A DNA stretch of 64,000 bases from contig CM039462.1 in NCBI GenBank assembly GCA_022414725.1, positions 79,095,582 through 79,159,581 on the forward strand. The letters run 5' to 3'. This document shows positions 1 through 15,000 of this stretch, piece after piece; the first letter of the stretch is position 1, and each line of letters begins with the position of its first letter. Under the pieces are notes generated by a model. That model was not told the DNA's origin. It ran no database searches and worked only from the letters and a program-made list of their open reading frames with translations. Source of the stretch: Microglena sp. YARC. Its lineage: Eukaryota > Chlorophyta > Chlorophyceae > Chlamydomonadales > Chlamydomonadaceae. The translations under genes were made by a program, and so were the position numbers.

Positions 1-3000
1 CTGTATAACAAGCAGAATGAACAAAGCAGGTATGTGCCCAAGGTCCTTGTTACAGTGCAAGGTAATACTGCCTTATATTAGTACAATACAGTACAAGGTA
101 GTACAAGGCTGTACAACAAGCATAAGATTCAAAGCAGGTGTGCTTCTAAGTTCCTCGTATCAGTACAAAGCAGTACAAGGCTGTACAAGAAGTATAAGGA
201 ACAAAGCAAGTATGCGCCCAAGGCTCTTGTATCAGTACAAGGCGGTACAAGGCTTTACAACAAGTAAAACGAACCAAGTAGGTATGCACCCAAGGTTCTT
301 CTATCAGGATAAGGTAGTACAGTAAAATGAATCAAGTGGGTATGTGCCCAAGGTCCTTGTATCAATATAAGGCAGTTCAAGGCTGTACAACAAGCATAAT
401 GAATAAAGTAGGTATACACAAGGCTCTTGTATCAGTACAAGGCAGTACAAGACTGTACAACAAGGAAATGAATCAAGTAGGTATGCGTCCAAGGTTCTTC
501 CATCAGTATAAGGCAGTACAGGGCTGTACAACAAGCATAAGAACTAAAGAAAGTATGTGCTCAAGGTTCTTCTATCAGTATAAGACAGTTTTTATGATCT
601 TCGTATCAGTACAAAGCAGTATACGGCTGTACAACAAGTCGAATGAACAAAGTAAGTATGTGCCCAAGGTCCTTATATGAGTACAAGGCAGTACAAGGCT
701 GTATAACAAGCAGAATGAACAAAGCGGGTATGTGCCCAAGGTCCTTGTTACAGTGCAAGGTAATACAAGGCTGCACAATGAGCATAACGATAAAGTAGAT
801 ATGTGCCCAAGGTCCTTGTTTAGTACAAGGTAAAATAAACTGTGCAACATGTAGAACGCACAAAGCAAGTGTGCGCCCAAGGTCATCGTATCAATATAAA
901 GCGGTTCAAGGCTATACAACAAGCATAATGAATAACGTAGGTATACACAAGGCTCTATATCAGTACAAGGTAGTACAAGGCAGTATAAGGCTGTATAACA
1001 AGCAGAAACGAACAAAGCAGGTATGTGCCCAAGGCTATTGTATCAGTACAAGGCGGTACAAGGCTTTACTACAAGTAAAACAAACCAAGTAGGTATGCGC
1101 CCAAAGTTCTTCTATCAGTATAAGGTAGTACAGTAAAATGAATCAAGTGGGTATGTGCCCAAGGTCTTGTATCAATATAAGGCAGTTCAAGGCTGTTACA
1201 ACAAGCATAATGAATAAAGTAGGTATACGCAAGGCTCTTGTATCAGTTACAAGGTGGTACAAGGCTTTACAACAAGTAAAACGAACCAAGTAGGTATGCA
1301 CCCAAGGTTCTTCTATCAGTATAAGGTAGTACAGTAAATTGAATCAAGTGGGTATATGCCCAAGTTCCTTGTATCAATATAAAAAGCAGTTCAAGGCTGT
1401 ACAACAAGCATTAATGAATAAAGTAGGTATACGCAAGACTCTCGTATCAGTACAAGGCAGTACAAGACTGTACAACAAGTAAATGAATCAAGTAGGTATG
1501 CGTCCAAGGTTCTTCTATCAGTATAAGGCAGTACAGGGCTGTAAAACAAGCATAAGAACTAAAGCAAGTATGTGCTCAAGGTTCTTCTATCAGTATAAGA
1601 CAGTTTTTTATGATCTTCGTATCAGTACAAAGCAGTATACGGCTGTACAACAAGTCGAATGAACAAAGTAAGTATGTGCCCCAAGGTCCTTATATGAGTA
1701 CAAGGCAGTACAAGGCTGTATAACAAGCAGAATGAACAAAGCGGGTATGTGCCCAAGGTCCTTGTTACAGTGCAAGGTAATAACAAGGCTGCACAATGAG
1801 CATAACGAATAAAGTAGATATGTGCCCAAGGTCCTTGTTTTTAGTACAAGGTAAAAATAAACTGTGCAACATGTAGAACGCACAAAGCAAGTGTGCGCCC
1901 AAGGTCATTGTATCAATATAAAGCGGTTCAAAGGCTATACAACAAGCATAATGAATAACGTAGGTATACACAAGGCTCTTATATCAGTACAAGGTAGTAC
2001 AAGGCAGTATAAGGCTGTATAACAAGCAGAACGAACAAAGCAGGTATGTGCCAAGGCTCTTGTATCAGTACAAGGCGGTACAAGGCTTTACTACAAGTAA
2101 AACAAACCAAGTAGGTATGCGCCCAAAGTTCTTCTATCAGTATAAGGCAGTACAGTAAAATGAATCAAGTGGGTATGTGCCCAAGGTCCTTGTATCAATA
2201 TAAGGCAGTTCAAGGCTGTACAACAAGCATAATGAATAAAGTAGGTATACGCAAGGCTCTTTGTATCAGTACAAGGTGGTACAAGGCTTTACAACAAGTA
2301 AAACGAAACCAAGTAGGTATGCACCCAAGGTTCTTCTATCAGTTATAAGGTAGTACAGTAAATTGAATCAAGTGGGTATATGCCCAAGTTCCTTGTATCA
2401 ATATAAAGCAGTTCAAGGCTGTACAACAAGCATAATGAATAAAGTAGGTATACGCAAGACTCTTGTATCAGTACAAGGCAGTACAAGACTGTACAACAAG
2501 TAAAATGAATCAAGTAGGTATGCGTCCAAGGTTCTTCTATCAGTATAAGGCAGTACAGGGCTGTAAAAACAAGCATAAAGAACTAAAGCAAGTATGTGCT
2601 CAAGGTTCTTCTATCAGTATAAGACAGTTTTTATGATCTTCGTATCAGTACAAAGCAGTATACGGCTGTACAACAAGTCGAAATGAACAAAGTAAGTATG
2701 TGCCCAAGGTCCTTATATGAGTACAAGGCAGTACAAGGCTGTATAACAAGCAGAATGAAACAAAGGGGTATGTGCCCAAGGTCCTTGTTACAGTGCAAGG
2801 TAATACAAGGCTGCACAATGAGCATAACGAATAAAGTAGATATGTGCCCAAGTCCTTGTTTTAGTAACAAGGTAAAAATAAACTGTGCAACATGTAGAAC
2901 GCACAAAGCAAGTGTGCGCCCAAGGTCATCGTATCAATATAAAGCGGTTCAAGGCTATACAACAAGCATAATGAATAACGTAGGTATACACAAGGCTCTT

Positions 3001-6000
3001 ATATCAGTACAAGGTAGTACAAGGCAGTATAAGGCTGTATAACAAGCAGAACGAACAAAGCAGGTATGTGCCCAAGGCTCTTGTATCAGTACAAGGCGGT
3101 ACCAAGGCTTTACTACAAGTAAAAACAAACCAAGTAGGTATGCGCCAAAGTTCTTCTATCAGTATAAGGTAGTACAGTAAAAATGAATCAAGTGGGTATA
3201 TGCCCAAGGTCCTTGTATCAATATAAGGCAGTTCAAGGCTGTACAACAAGCATAATGAATAAAGTAGGTATACGCAAGGCTCTTGTATCAGTACAAGGTG
3301 GTACAAGGCTTTACAACAAGTAAAACGAACCAAGTAGGTATGCACCCAAGGTTCTTCTATCAGTATAAGGTAGTACAGTAAATTGAATCAAGTGGGTATA
3401 TGCCCAAGTTCCTTGTATCAATATAAAGCAGTTCAAGGCTGTACAACAAGCATAATGAATAAAGTAGGTACACGCAAGACTCTTGTATCAGTACAAGGCA
3501 GTACAAGACTGTACAAGTAAAATGAATCAAGTAGGTATGCGTCCAAGGTTCTTCTATCAGTATAAGGCAGTACAGGGCTGTAAAACAAGCATAAGAACTA
3601 AAGCAAGTATGTGCTCAAGGTTCTTCTATCAGTATAAGACAGTTTTTATGATCTTCGTATCAGTACAAAGCAGTATACGGCTGTACAACAAGTCGAATGA
3701 ACAAAGTAAGTATGTGCCCAAGGTCCTTATATGAGTACAAGGCAGTACAAGGCTGTATAACAAGCAGAATGAACAAAGCGGGTATGTGCCCAAGGTCCTT
3801 GTTACAGTGCAAGGTAATACAAGGCTGCACAATGAGCATAACGAATAAAGTAGATATGTGCCCAAGGTCCTTGTTTTAGTACAAGGTAAAATAAAACTGT
3901 GCAACATGTAGAACGCACAAAGCAAGTGTGCGCCCCAAGGTCATCGTATCAATATAAAGTGGTTCAAGGCTATACAACAAGCATAATGAAAAACGTAGGT
4001 ATACACAAGGCTCTTATATCAGTACAAGGTAGTACAAGGCAGTATAAGGCTGTATAAAAAGCAGAACGAACAAAGCAGGTATGTGCCCAAGGCTATTGTA
4101 TCAGTACAAGGCGGTACAAGGCTTTACTACAAGTAAAACAAACCAAGTAGGTATGCGCCCAAAGTTCTTCTATCAGTATAAGGTAGTACAGTAAAATGAA
4201 TCAAGTGGGTATGTGCCCAAGGTCCTTGTATCAATATAAGGCAGTTTCAAGGCTGTACAACAAGCATAATGAATAAAGTAGGTATACGCAAGGCTCTTGT
4301 ATCAGTACAAGGTGGTACAAGGCTTTACAACAAGTAAAACGAACCAAGTAGTATGCACCCAAGGTTCTTCTATCAGTATAAGGTAGTACAGTAAATTGAA
4401 TCAAGTGGGTATATGCCCAAGTTCCTTGTATCAATATAAAGGCAGTTCAAGGCTGTACAACAAGCATAATGAATAAAGTAGGTATACGCAAGACTCTTGT
4501 ATCAGTACAAGGCAGTACAAGACTGTACAAGTAAAATGAATCAAGTAGGTATGCGTCCAAAGGTTCTTCTATCAGTATAAGGCAGTACAGGGCTGTAAAA
4601 CAAGCATAAGAACTAAAGCAAGTATGTGCTCAAGGTTCTTCTATCAGTATAAGACAGTTTTTATGATCTTCGTATCAGTACAAAGCAGTATACGGCTGTA
4701 CAACAAGTCGAATGAACAAAAGTAAGTATGTGCCCAAGGTCCTTATATGAGTACAAGGCAGTACAAGGCTGTATAAACAAGCAGAATGAACAAAGCGGGT
4801 ATGTGCCCAAGGTCCTTGTTACAGTTGCAAGGTAATACAAGGCTGCACAATGAGCATAACGAATAAAGTAGATATGTGCCAAGGTCCTTGTTTTAGTACA
4901 AGGTAAAATAAACTGTGCAACATGTAGAACGCACAAAGCAAGTGTGCGCCAAGGTCATCGTATCAATATAAAGCGGTTCAAGGCTATACAACAAGCATAA
5001 TGAATAACGTAGGTATACACAAGGCTCTTATATATCAGTACAAGGTAGTACAAGGCAGTTATAAGGCTGTATAACAAGCAGAACGAACAAAGCAGGTAAT
5101 GCGCCCAAGGCTCTTGTATCAGTACAAGGCGGTACAAGGCTTTACTACAAGTAAAACAAACCAAGTAGGTATGCGCCCAAAGTTCTTCTATCAGTATAAG
5201 GTAGTACAGTAAAATGAATCAAGTGGGTATGTGCCCAAGGTCCTTGTATCAATATAAGGCAGTTCAAGGCTGTACAACAAGCATAATGAATAAAGTAGGT
5301 ATACACAAGGCTCTTGTATTAGTACAAGGTGGTACAAGTCTTTACAACAAGTAAAACGAACCAAGTAGGTATGCACCCAAGGTTCTTTCTATCAGTATAA
5401 GGTAGTACAGTAAATTGAATCAAGTGGGTATATGCCCAAGTTCCTTGTATCAATATAAAGCAGTTCAAGGCTGTACAACAAGCATAATGAATAAAGTAGG
5501 TATACGCAAGACTCTTGTATCAGTACAAGGCAGTACAAGACTGTACAAGTAAAATGAATCAAGTAGGTATGCGTCCAAGGTTCTTCTATCAGTATAAGGC
5601 AGTACAGGGCTGTAAAACAAGCATAAGAACTAAAGCAAGTATGTGCTCAAGGTTCTTCTATCAGTATAAGACAGTTTTTATGATCTTCGTATCAGTACAA
5701 AGCAGTATACGGCTGTACAACAAGTCGAATGAACAAAGTAAGTATGTGCCCTCAAGGTCCTTATTATGAGTACAAGGCAGTACAAGGCTGTATAACAAGC
5801 AGAATGAACAAAGCGGGTATGTGCCCAAGGTCCTTGTTACAGTGCAAGGTAATACAAGGCTGCACAATGAGCATAACGAATAAAGTAGATATGTGCCCAA
5901 GGTCCTTGTTTTAGTACAAGGTAAAATAAACTGTGCAACATGTAGAACGCACAAAGCAAGTGTGCGCCCAAGGTCATCGTATCAATATAAAGCGGTTCAA

Positions 6001-9000
6001 GGCTATACAACAAGCATAATGAATAACGTAGGTATACACAAGGCTCTTATATCAGTACAAGGTAGTACAAGGCAGTATAAGGCTGTATAACAAGCAGAAC
6101 GAACAAAGCAGGTATGTGCCCAAGGCTCTTGTATCAGTACAAGGCGGTACAAGGCTTTACTACAAGTAAAACAAACCAAGTAGGTATGCGCCCAAAGTTC
6201 TTCTATCAGTATAAGGTAGTACAGTAAAATGAATCAAGTGGGTATGTGCCCAAGGTCCTTGTATCAATATAAGGCAGTTCAAGGCTGTACAACAAGCATA
6301 ATGAATAAAGTAGGTATACGCAAGGCTCTTGTATCAGTACAAGGTGGTACAAGGCTTTACAACAAGTAAAACGAACCAAGTAGGTATGCACCCAAGGTTC
6401 TTCTATCAGTATAAGGTAGTACAGTAAATTGAATCAAGTGGGTATATGCCCAAGTTCCTTGTATCAATATAAAGCAGTTCAAGGCTGTACAACAAGCATA
6501 ATGAATAAAGTAGGTATACGCAAGACTCTTGTATCAGTACAAGGCAGTACAAGACTGTACAAGTAAAAATGAATCAAGTAGGTATGCGTCCAAGGTTCTT
6601 CTATCAGTATAAGGCAGTACAGGGCTGTAAAACAAGCATAAGAACTAAAGCAAGTATGTGCTCAAGGTTCTTCTATCAGTATAAGACAGTTTTTATGATC
6701 TTCGTATCAGTACAAAGCAGTATACGGCTGTACAACAAGTCGAATGAACAAAGTAAGTATGTGCCCAAGGTCCTTATATGAGTACAAGGCAGTACAAGGC
6801 TGTATAACAAGCAGAATGAACAAAGCGGGTATGTGCCCAAGGTCCTTGTTACAGTGCAAAAGGTAATACAAGGCTGCACAATTGAGCATAACGAATTAAA
6901 GTAGATATGTGCCCAAGGTCCTTGTTTTAGTACAAGGTAAAATAAACTGTGCAACATGTAGAAACGCACAAAGCAAGTGTGCGCCCAAGGTCATCGTATC
7001 AATATAAAGCGGTTCAAGGCTATACAACAAGCATAATGAATAACGTAGGTATACACAAGGCTCTTATATCAGTACAAGGTAGTACAAGGCAGTATAAGGC
7101 TGTATAACAAGCAGAACGAACAAAGCAGGTATGCGCCCAAGGCTCTTGTATCAGTACAAGGCGGTACAAGGCTTTACAACAAGTAAAACAAACCAAGTAG
7201 GTATGCGCCCAAAGTTCTTCTATCAGTATAAGGTAGTACAGTAAAATGAATCAAGTGGGTATGTGCCCAAGGTCCTTGTATCAATATAAGGCAGTTCAAG
7301 GCTGTACAACAAGCATAATAAATAAAGTAGGTATACGCAAGGCTCTTGTATCAGTACAAGGTGGTACAAGGCTTTACAACAAGTAAAACGAACCAAGTAG
7401 GTATGCACCCAAGGTTCTTCTATCAGTATAAGGTAGTACAGTAAATTGAATCAAGTGGGTATATGCCAAGTTCCTTGTATCAATATAAAAGCAGTTCAAG
7501 GCTGTACAACAAGCATAATGAATAAAGTAGGTATACGCAAGACTCTTGTATCAGTACAAGGCAGTACAAGACTGTACAACAAGTAAAATGAATCAAGTAG
7601 GTATGCGTCCAAGGTTCTTCTATCAGTATAAGGCAGTACAGGCTGTAAAACAAGCATAAGAACTAAAGCAAGTATGTGCTCAAGGTTCTTCTATCAGTAT
7701 AAGACAGTTTTTATGATCTTCGTATCAGTACAAAGCAGTATACGGCTGTACAACAAGTCGAATGAACAAAGTAAGTATGTGCCCAAGGTCCTTATATGAG
7801 TACAAGCAGTACAAGGCTGTATAAACAAGCAGAATGAAACAAAGCGGGTATGTGCCCAAGGTCCTTGTTACAGTGCAAGGTAATACAAGGCTGCACAATG
7901 AGCATAACGAATAAAGTAGATATGTGCCCAAGGTCCTTGTTTTAGTACAAGGTAAAATAAACTGTGCAACATGTAGTACGCACAAAGCAAGTGTGCGCCC
8001 AAGGTCATCGTATCAATATAAAGCGGTTCAAGGCTATACAACAAGCATAATGAATAACGTAGGTATACACAAGGCTCTTATATCAGTACAAGGTAGTACA
8101 AGGCAGTATAAGGCTGTATAACAAGCAGAACGAACAAAGCAGGTATGTGCCCAAGGCTCTTGTATCAGTACAAGGCGGTACAAGGCTTTACTACAAGTAA
8201 AACAAACCAAGTAGGTATGCGCCCAAAGTTCTTCTATCAGTATAAGGTAGTACAGTAAAATGAATCAAGTGGGTATATGCCCAAGGTCCTTGTATCAATA
8301 TAAGGCAGTTCAAGGCTGTACAACAAGCATAATGAATAAAGTAAGTATACGCAAGGCTCTTGTATCAGTACAAGGTGGTACAAGGCTTTACAACAAGTAA
8401 AACAAACCAAGTAGGTATGCACCCAAGGTTCTTCTATCAGTATAAGGTAGTACAGTAAATTGAATCAAGTGGGTATATGCCCAAGTTCCTTGTATCAATA
8501 TAAAGCAGTTCAAGGCTGTACAACAAGCATAATGAATAAAGTAGGTATACGCAAGACTCTTGTATCAGTACAAGGCAGTACAAGACTGTACAACAAGTAA
8601 AATGAATCAAGTAGGTATGCGTCCAAGGTTCTTCTATCAGTATAAGGCAGTACAGGGCTGTAAAACAAGCATAAGAACTAAAGCAAGTATGTGCTCAAGG
8701 TTCTTCTATCAGTATAAGACAGTTTTTATGATCTTCGTATCAGTACAAAGCAGTATACGGCTGTACAACAAGTCGAATGAACAAAGTAAGTATGTGCCCA
8801 AGGTCCTTATATGAGTACAAGGCAGTACAAGGCTGTATAACAAGCAGAATGAACAAAGCGGGTATGTGCCCAAGGTCCTTGTTACAGTGCAAGGTAATAC
8901 AAGGCTGCACAATGAGCATAACGAATAAAGTAGATATGTGCCCAAGGTCCTTGTTTTAGTACAAGGTAAAATAAACTGTGCAACATGTAGTACGCACAAA

Positions 9001-12000
9001 GCAAGTGTGCGCCCAAGGTCATCGTATCAATATAAAGCGGTTCAAGGCTATACAACAAGCATAATGAATAACGTAGGTATACACAAGGCTCTTATATCAG
9101 TACAAGGTAGTACAAGGCAGTATAAGGCTGTATAACAAGCAGAACGAACAAAGCAGGTATGTGCCCAAGGCTCTTGTATCAGTACAAGGCGGTACAAGGC
9201 TTTACTACAAGTAAAACAAACCAAGTAGGTATGCGCCCAAAGTTCTTCTATCAGTATAAGGTAGTACAGTAAAATGAATCAAGTGGGTATGTGCCCAAGG
9301 TCCTTGTATCAATATAAGGCAGTTCAAGGCTGTACAACAAGCATAATGAATAAAGTAAGTATACGCAAGGCTCTTGTATCAGTACAAGGTGGTACAAGGC
9401 TTTACAACAAGTAAAACGAACCAAGTAGGTATGCACCCAAGGTTCTTCTATCAGTATAAGGTAGTACAGTAAATTGAATCAAGTGGGTATATGCCCAAGT
9501 TCCTTGTATCAATATAAAGCAGTTCAAGGCTGTACAACAAGCATAATGAATAAAGTAGGTATACGCAAGACTCTTGTATCAGTACAAGGCAGTACAAGAC
9601 TGTACAACAAGTAAAATGAATCAAGTAGGTATGCGTCCAAGGTTCTTCTATCAGTATAAGGCAGTACAGGGCTGTACAACAAGCATAAGAACTAAAGCAA
9701 GTATGTGCTCAAGGTTCTTCTATCAGTATAAGACAGTTTTTATGATCTTCGTATCAGTACAAAGCAGTATACGGCTGTACAACAAGTCGAATGAACAAAG
9801 TAAGTATGTGCCCAAGGTGCTTATATGAGTATAAGGCAGTACAAGTCTGTATAACAAGCAGAATGAACAAAGCGGGTATGTGCCCAAGGCCCTTGTTACA
9901 GTGCAAGGTAATACAAGGCTGCACAATGAGCATAATGAATAAAGTAGATATGTGCCCAAGGTCCTTGTTTTAGTACAAGGTAAAATAAACTGTACAACAA
10001 TTAGAACGCACAAAGCAAATGTGCGCCCAAGGTCCTTGTATCAATATAAGGCGGTTCAAGGCTATACAACAAGCATAATGAATAACGTAGGTATACACAA
10101 GGCTCTTGTATCAGTACAAGGTAGTACAAGGCAGTATAAGGCTGTATAAAAAGCAGAACGAACAAAGCAGGTATGTGCCCAAGGCTCTTGTATCAGTACA
10201 AGGCGGTACAAGGCTTTACAACAAGTAAAACGAACCAAGTAGGTATGCGCCCAAGGTTCTTCTATCAGGATAAGGTAGTACAGTAAATTGAATCAAGTGG
10301 GTATGTGACCAAGGTCCTTGTATCAATATAAGGCAGTTCAAGGCTGTACAACAAGCATAATGAATAAAGTAGGTATACGCAAGGCTCTTGTATCAGTACA
10401 AGGCAGTACAAGACTGTACAACAAGTAAAATGAATCAAGTAGGTATGCGTCCAAGGTTCTTCTATCAGTATAAGGCAGTACAGGGCTGTACAACAAGCAT
10501 AAGAACTAAAGCAAGTATGTGCTCAAGGTTCTTCTATCAGTATAAGACAGTTTTTATGATCCTCTTATCAGTACAAAGCAGTATACGGCTGTACAACAAG
10601 TCGAATGAACAAAGTTATTATGTGCCCAAGGTCCTTATATGAGTATAAGGCAGTACAAGGCTGTATAACAAGCAGAATGAACAAAGCGGATATGTGCCTA
10701 AGGTCCTTGTTACAGTGCAAGGTAATACAAGGCTGCACAATGAGCATAATGAATAAAGTAGAAATGTGCTCAAGGTCCTTGTATTAGTACTAGGTAAAAT
10801 AAACTGTACAACAAGTAGAACGCACAAAGCAAGTGTGCGCCCAAGGTCCTTGTATCAATATAAGGCGGTTCAAGGCTATACAACAAGCATAATGAATAAC
10901 GTAGGTATACACAAGGCTCTTGTATCAGTACAAGGCAGTACAAGGCAGTATAAGGCTGTATAACAAGCAAAACGAACAAAGCAAGTATGTGCCTAAAGTT
11001 CTTGTTATAGTATAAGGCAGTACAAGGCTGTACAAGAAGCACAATGCACGAGGAAGGTATGCATCTAAGGTCCTTGTTATAATACAAGGCAGTACAAGGC
11101 TGTACAACAATCAGAACGAACAAAGCAGGTATGTGCCCAAGTTCCTTGTATAAGTACAAGGCAGTTCAAGGCTGTACAACATGCATAATGAATAAAGTAG
11201 GTATACGCAAGGCTCTTGTATCAGTACAAGGCGGTACAAGGCTTAACAACAAGTAAAACGAACCAAGTAGGTATGCTCCCAAGGTTCTTCTATCAGTATA
11301 AGGTAGTACAGTAAAATGAATCAAGTGGGTATATGCCCAAGGTCCTTGTATCAAAATAAGGCAGTTCAAGGCTGTACAACAAGCATAATGAATTAAGGAG
11401 GTATACGCAAGACTCTTGTATCAGTACAAGGCATTACAAGACTGTACAACTAGTAAAATGAATCAAGTAGGTATGCGTCCAAGGTTCTTCTATCAGTATA
11501 AGGCAGTACAGGGTTGTACAACAAGCATAAGAACTAAAGCAAGTATGTGCTCAAGGTTCTTCTATCAGTATAAGACAGTTTTTATGATCTTCGTATCAGT
11601 ACAAAGCAGTATACGGCTGTACAACAAGTCGAATGAACAAAGTAAGTATGTGCCCAAGGTCCTTATATGAGTACAAGGCAGTACAAGGCTGTATAACAAG
11701 CAGAATGAACAAAGCGGGTATGTGCCCAAGGTCCTTGTTACAGTGCAAGGTAATACAAGGCTGCACAATGAGCATAACGAATAAAGTAGATATGTGCCCA
11801 AGGTCCTTGTTTTAGTACAAGGTAAAATAAACTGTACAACAATTAGAACGCACAAAGCAAATGTGCGCCCAAGGTCCTTGTATCAATATAAGGCGGTTCA
11901 AGGCTATACAACAAGCATAATGAATAACGTAGGTTTACACAAGGCTCTTGTATCAGTACAAGGTAGTACAAGGCAGTATAAGGCTGTATAAAAAGCAGAA

Positions 12001-15000
12001 CGAACAAAGCAGGTATGTGCCCAAGGCTCTTGTATCAGTACAAGGCGGTACAAGGCTTTACAACAGGTAAGACGAACCAAGTAGGTATGCGCCCAAGGTT
12101 CTTCTATCAGTATAAGGTAGTACAGTAAAATGAATCAAGTGGGTATATGCCCAAGGTCCTTGTATCAATATAAGGCAGTTCAAGGCTGTACAACAAGCAT
12201 AATGAATAAAGTAGGTATATGCAAGACTCTTGTATCAGTACAAGGCAGTACAAGACTGTTCAACAAGTAAAATGAATCAAGTAGGTATGCGTCCAAGGTT
12301 CTTCTATCAGTATAAGGCAGTACAGGGCTGTACAACAAACATAAGAACTAAAGCAAGTATGTGCCCAAGGTTCTTCTATCAGTATAAGACAGTTTTTATG
12401 ATCCTCTTATCAGTACAAAGCAGTATACGGCTGTACAACAAGTCGAATGAACAAAGTAAGTATGTGCCCAAGGTCCTTATATGAGTACAAGGCAGTACAA
12501 GGCTGTATAACAAGCAGAATGAACAAAGCGGATATGTGCCCAAGGTCCTTGTTACAGTGCAAGGTAATACAAGGCTGCACAATGAGCATAATGAATAAAG
12601 TAGATATGTGCACAAGGTCCTTCTATTAGTACTAGGTAAAATAAACTGTACAACAATTAGAACGCACAAAGCAAGTGTGCGCCCAAGGTCCTTGTATCAA
12701 TATAAGGCGGTTCAATGCTATACAACAAGCATAATGAATAACGTAGGTATACACAAGGCTCTTGTGTCAGTACAAGGCAGTACAAGGCAGTATAAGGCTG
12801 TATAACAAGCAAAACGAACAAGGCAAGTATGTGCCTAAAGTTCTTGTTATAGTATAAGGCAGTACAAGGCTGTACAGGAAGCAAATGCACGAGGAAGGTA
12901 TGCATCTAAGGTCCTTGTTATAATACAAGGCAGTACAAGGCTGTACAACAATCAGAACGAACAAAGCAGGTATGTGCCCAAGTTCCTCGTATCAGTACAA
13001 GGCAGTTCAAGGCTGTACAACAAGCATAATGAATAAAGTAGGTATACGCAAGGCTCTTGTATCAGTACAAGGCGGTACAAGGCTTTACAACAAGTAAAAC
13101 GAACCAAGTAGGTATGCGCCCAAGGTTCTTCTATCAGTATAAGGTAGTACAGTAAAATGAATCAAGTGGGTATATGCCCAAGGTCCTTGTATCAATATAA
13201 AGCAGTTCAAGGCTGTACAACAAGCATAATGAATAAAGTAGGTATATGCAAGGCTTTTGTATCAGTACAAGGCAGTACAAGACTGTTCAACAAGTAAAAT
13301 GAATCAAGTAGGTATGCGTCCAAGGTTCTTCTATCAGTATAAGGCAGTACAGGGCTGTACAACAAACATAAGAACTAAAGCAAGTATGTGCCCAAGGTTC
13401 TTCTATCAGTATAAGACAGTTTTTATGATCCTCTTATCAGTACAAAGCAGTATACGGCTGTACAACAAGTCGAATGAACAAAGTAAGTATGTGCCCAAGG
13501 TCCTTATATGAGTACAAGGCAGTACAAGGCTGTATAACAAGCAGAATGAACAAAGCGGATATGTGCCTAAGGTCCTTGTTACAGTGCAAGGTAATAAAAG
13601 GCTGCACAATGAGCATAATGAATAAAGTAGATATGTGCTCAAGGTCCTTGTATTAGTACTAGGTAAAATAAAGCTGTACAACAAGTAGAACGCACAAAGC
13701 AAGTGTGCGCCCAAGGTCCTTGTATCAATATAAGGCGGTTCAAGGCTATACAACAAGCATAATGAATAACGTAGGTATACACAAGGCTCTTGTATCAGTA
13801 CAAGGCAGTACAAGGCAGTATAAGGCTGTATAACAAGCAAAACGAACAAGGCAAGTATGTGCCTAAAGTTCTTGTTATAGTATAAGGCAGTACAAGGCTG
13901 TACAAGAAGCACAATGCACGAGGAAGGTATGCATCTAAGGTCCTTGTTATAATACAAGGCAGTACAAGGCTGTACAACAATCAGAACGAACAAAGCAGGT
14001 ATGTGCCAAGTTCCTAGCGTATCAGTACAAGCAGTTCAAGGCTGTACAACAAGCATAATGAATAAAGTAGGTATACGCAAGGCTCTTGTATCAGTACAAG
14101 GCGGTACAAGGCTTTACAACAAGTAAAACGAACCAAGTAGGTATGCGCCCAAGGTTCTTCTATCGGTATAAGGTAGTACAGTAAAATGAATCAAGTGGGT
14201 ATATGCCCAAGGTCCTTGTATCAATATAAGGCAGTTCAAGGCTGTACAACAAGCATAAGGATTAAAGTAGGTATACGCAAGGCTTTTGTATCAGTACAAG
14301 GCAGTACAAGACTGTACAACAAGTAAAATGAATCAAGTAGGTATGCGTCCAAGGTTCTTCTATCAGTATAAGGCAGTACAAGGCTGTACAACAAGCATAA
14401 GAACTAAAGCAAGTATGTGCTCAAGGTTCTTCTATCAGTATAAGACAGTTTGTATGATCTTCGTATCAGTACAAAGCAGTATACGGCTGTACAACAAGTC
14501 GAATCAACAAAGTAAGTATGTGCCCAAGGTCCTTATATGAGTACAAGGCAGTACAAGGCTGTATAACAAGCAGAATGAACAAAGCGGGTATGTGCCCAAG
14601 GTCCTTGTTACAGTGCAAGGTAATACAAGGCTGCACAATGAGCATAATGAATAAAGTATATATGTGCCCAAGGTCCTTGTTTTAGTACAAGGTAAAATAA
14701 ACTGTACAACATGTAGTACACACAAAGCAAGAGTGCGCCCAAGGTCCTTGTATCAATATAAAGCGGTTCAAGGCTATACAACAAGCATAATGAATAACGT
14801 AGGTATACACAAGGCTCTTATATCAGTACAAGGTAGTACAAGGCAGTATAAGGCTGTATAAAAAGCAGAACGGACAAAGCAGGTATGTGCCCAAGGCTCT
14901 TGTATCAGTACAAGGCGGTACAAGGCTTTACTACAAGTAAAACAAAACCAAGTAGGTATGCGCCCAAAGTTCTTCTATCAGTATAAGGTAGTACAGTAAA

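Noticed and set aside
13406..13993. 195-codon minus-strand frame in the satellite
   Set aside because: It translates satellite monomers and is broken in every other higher-order unit.
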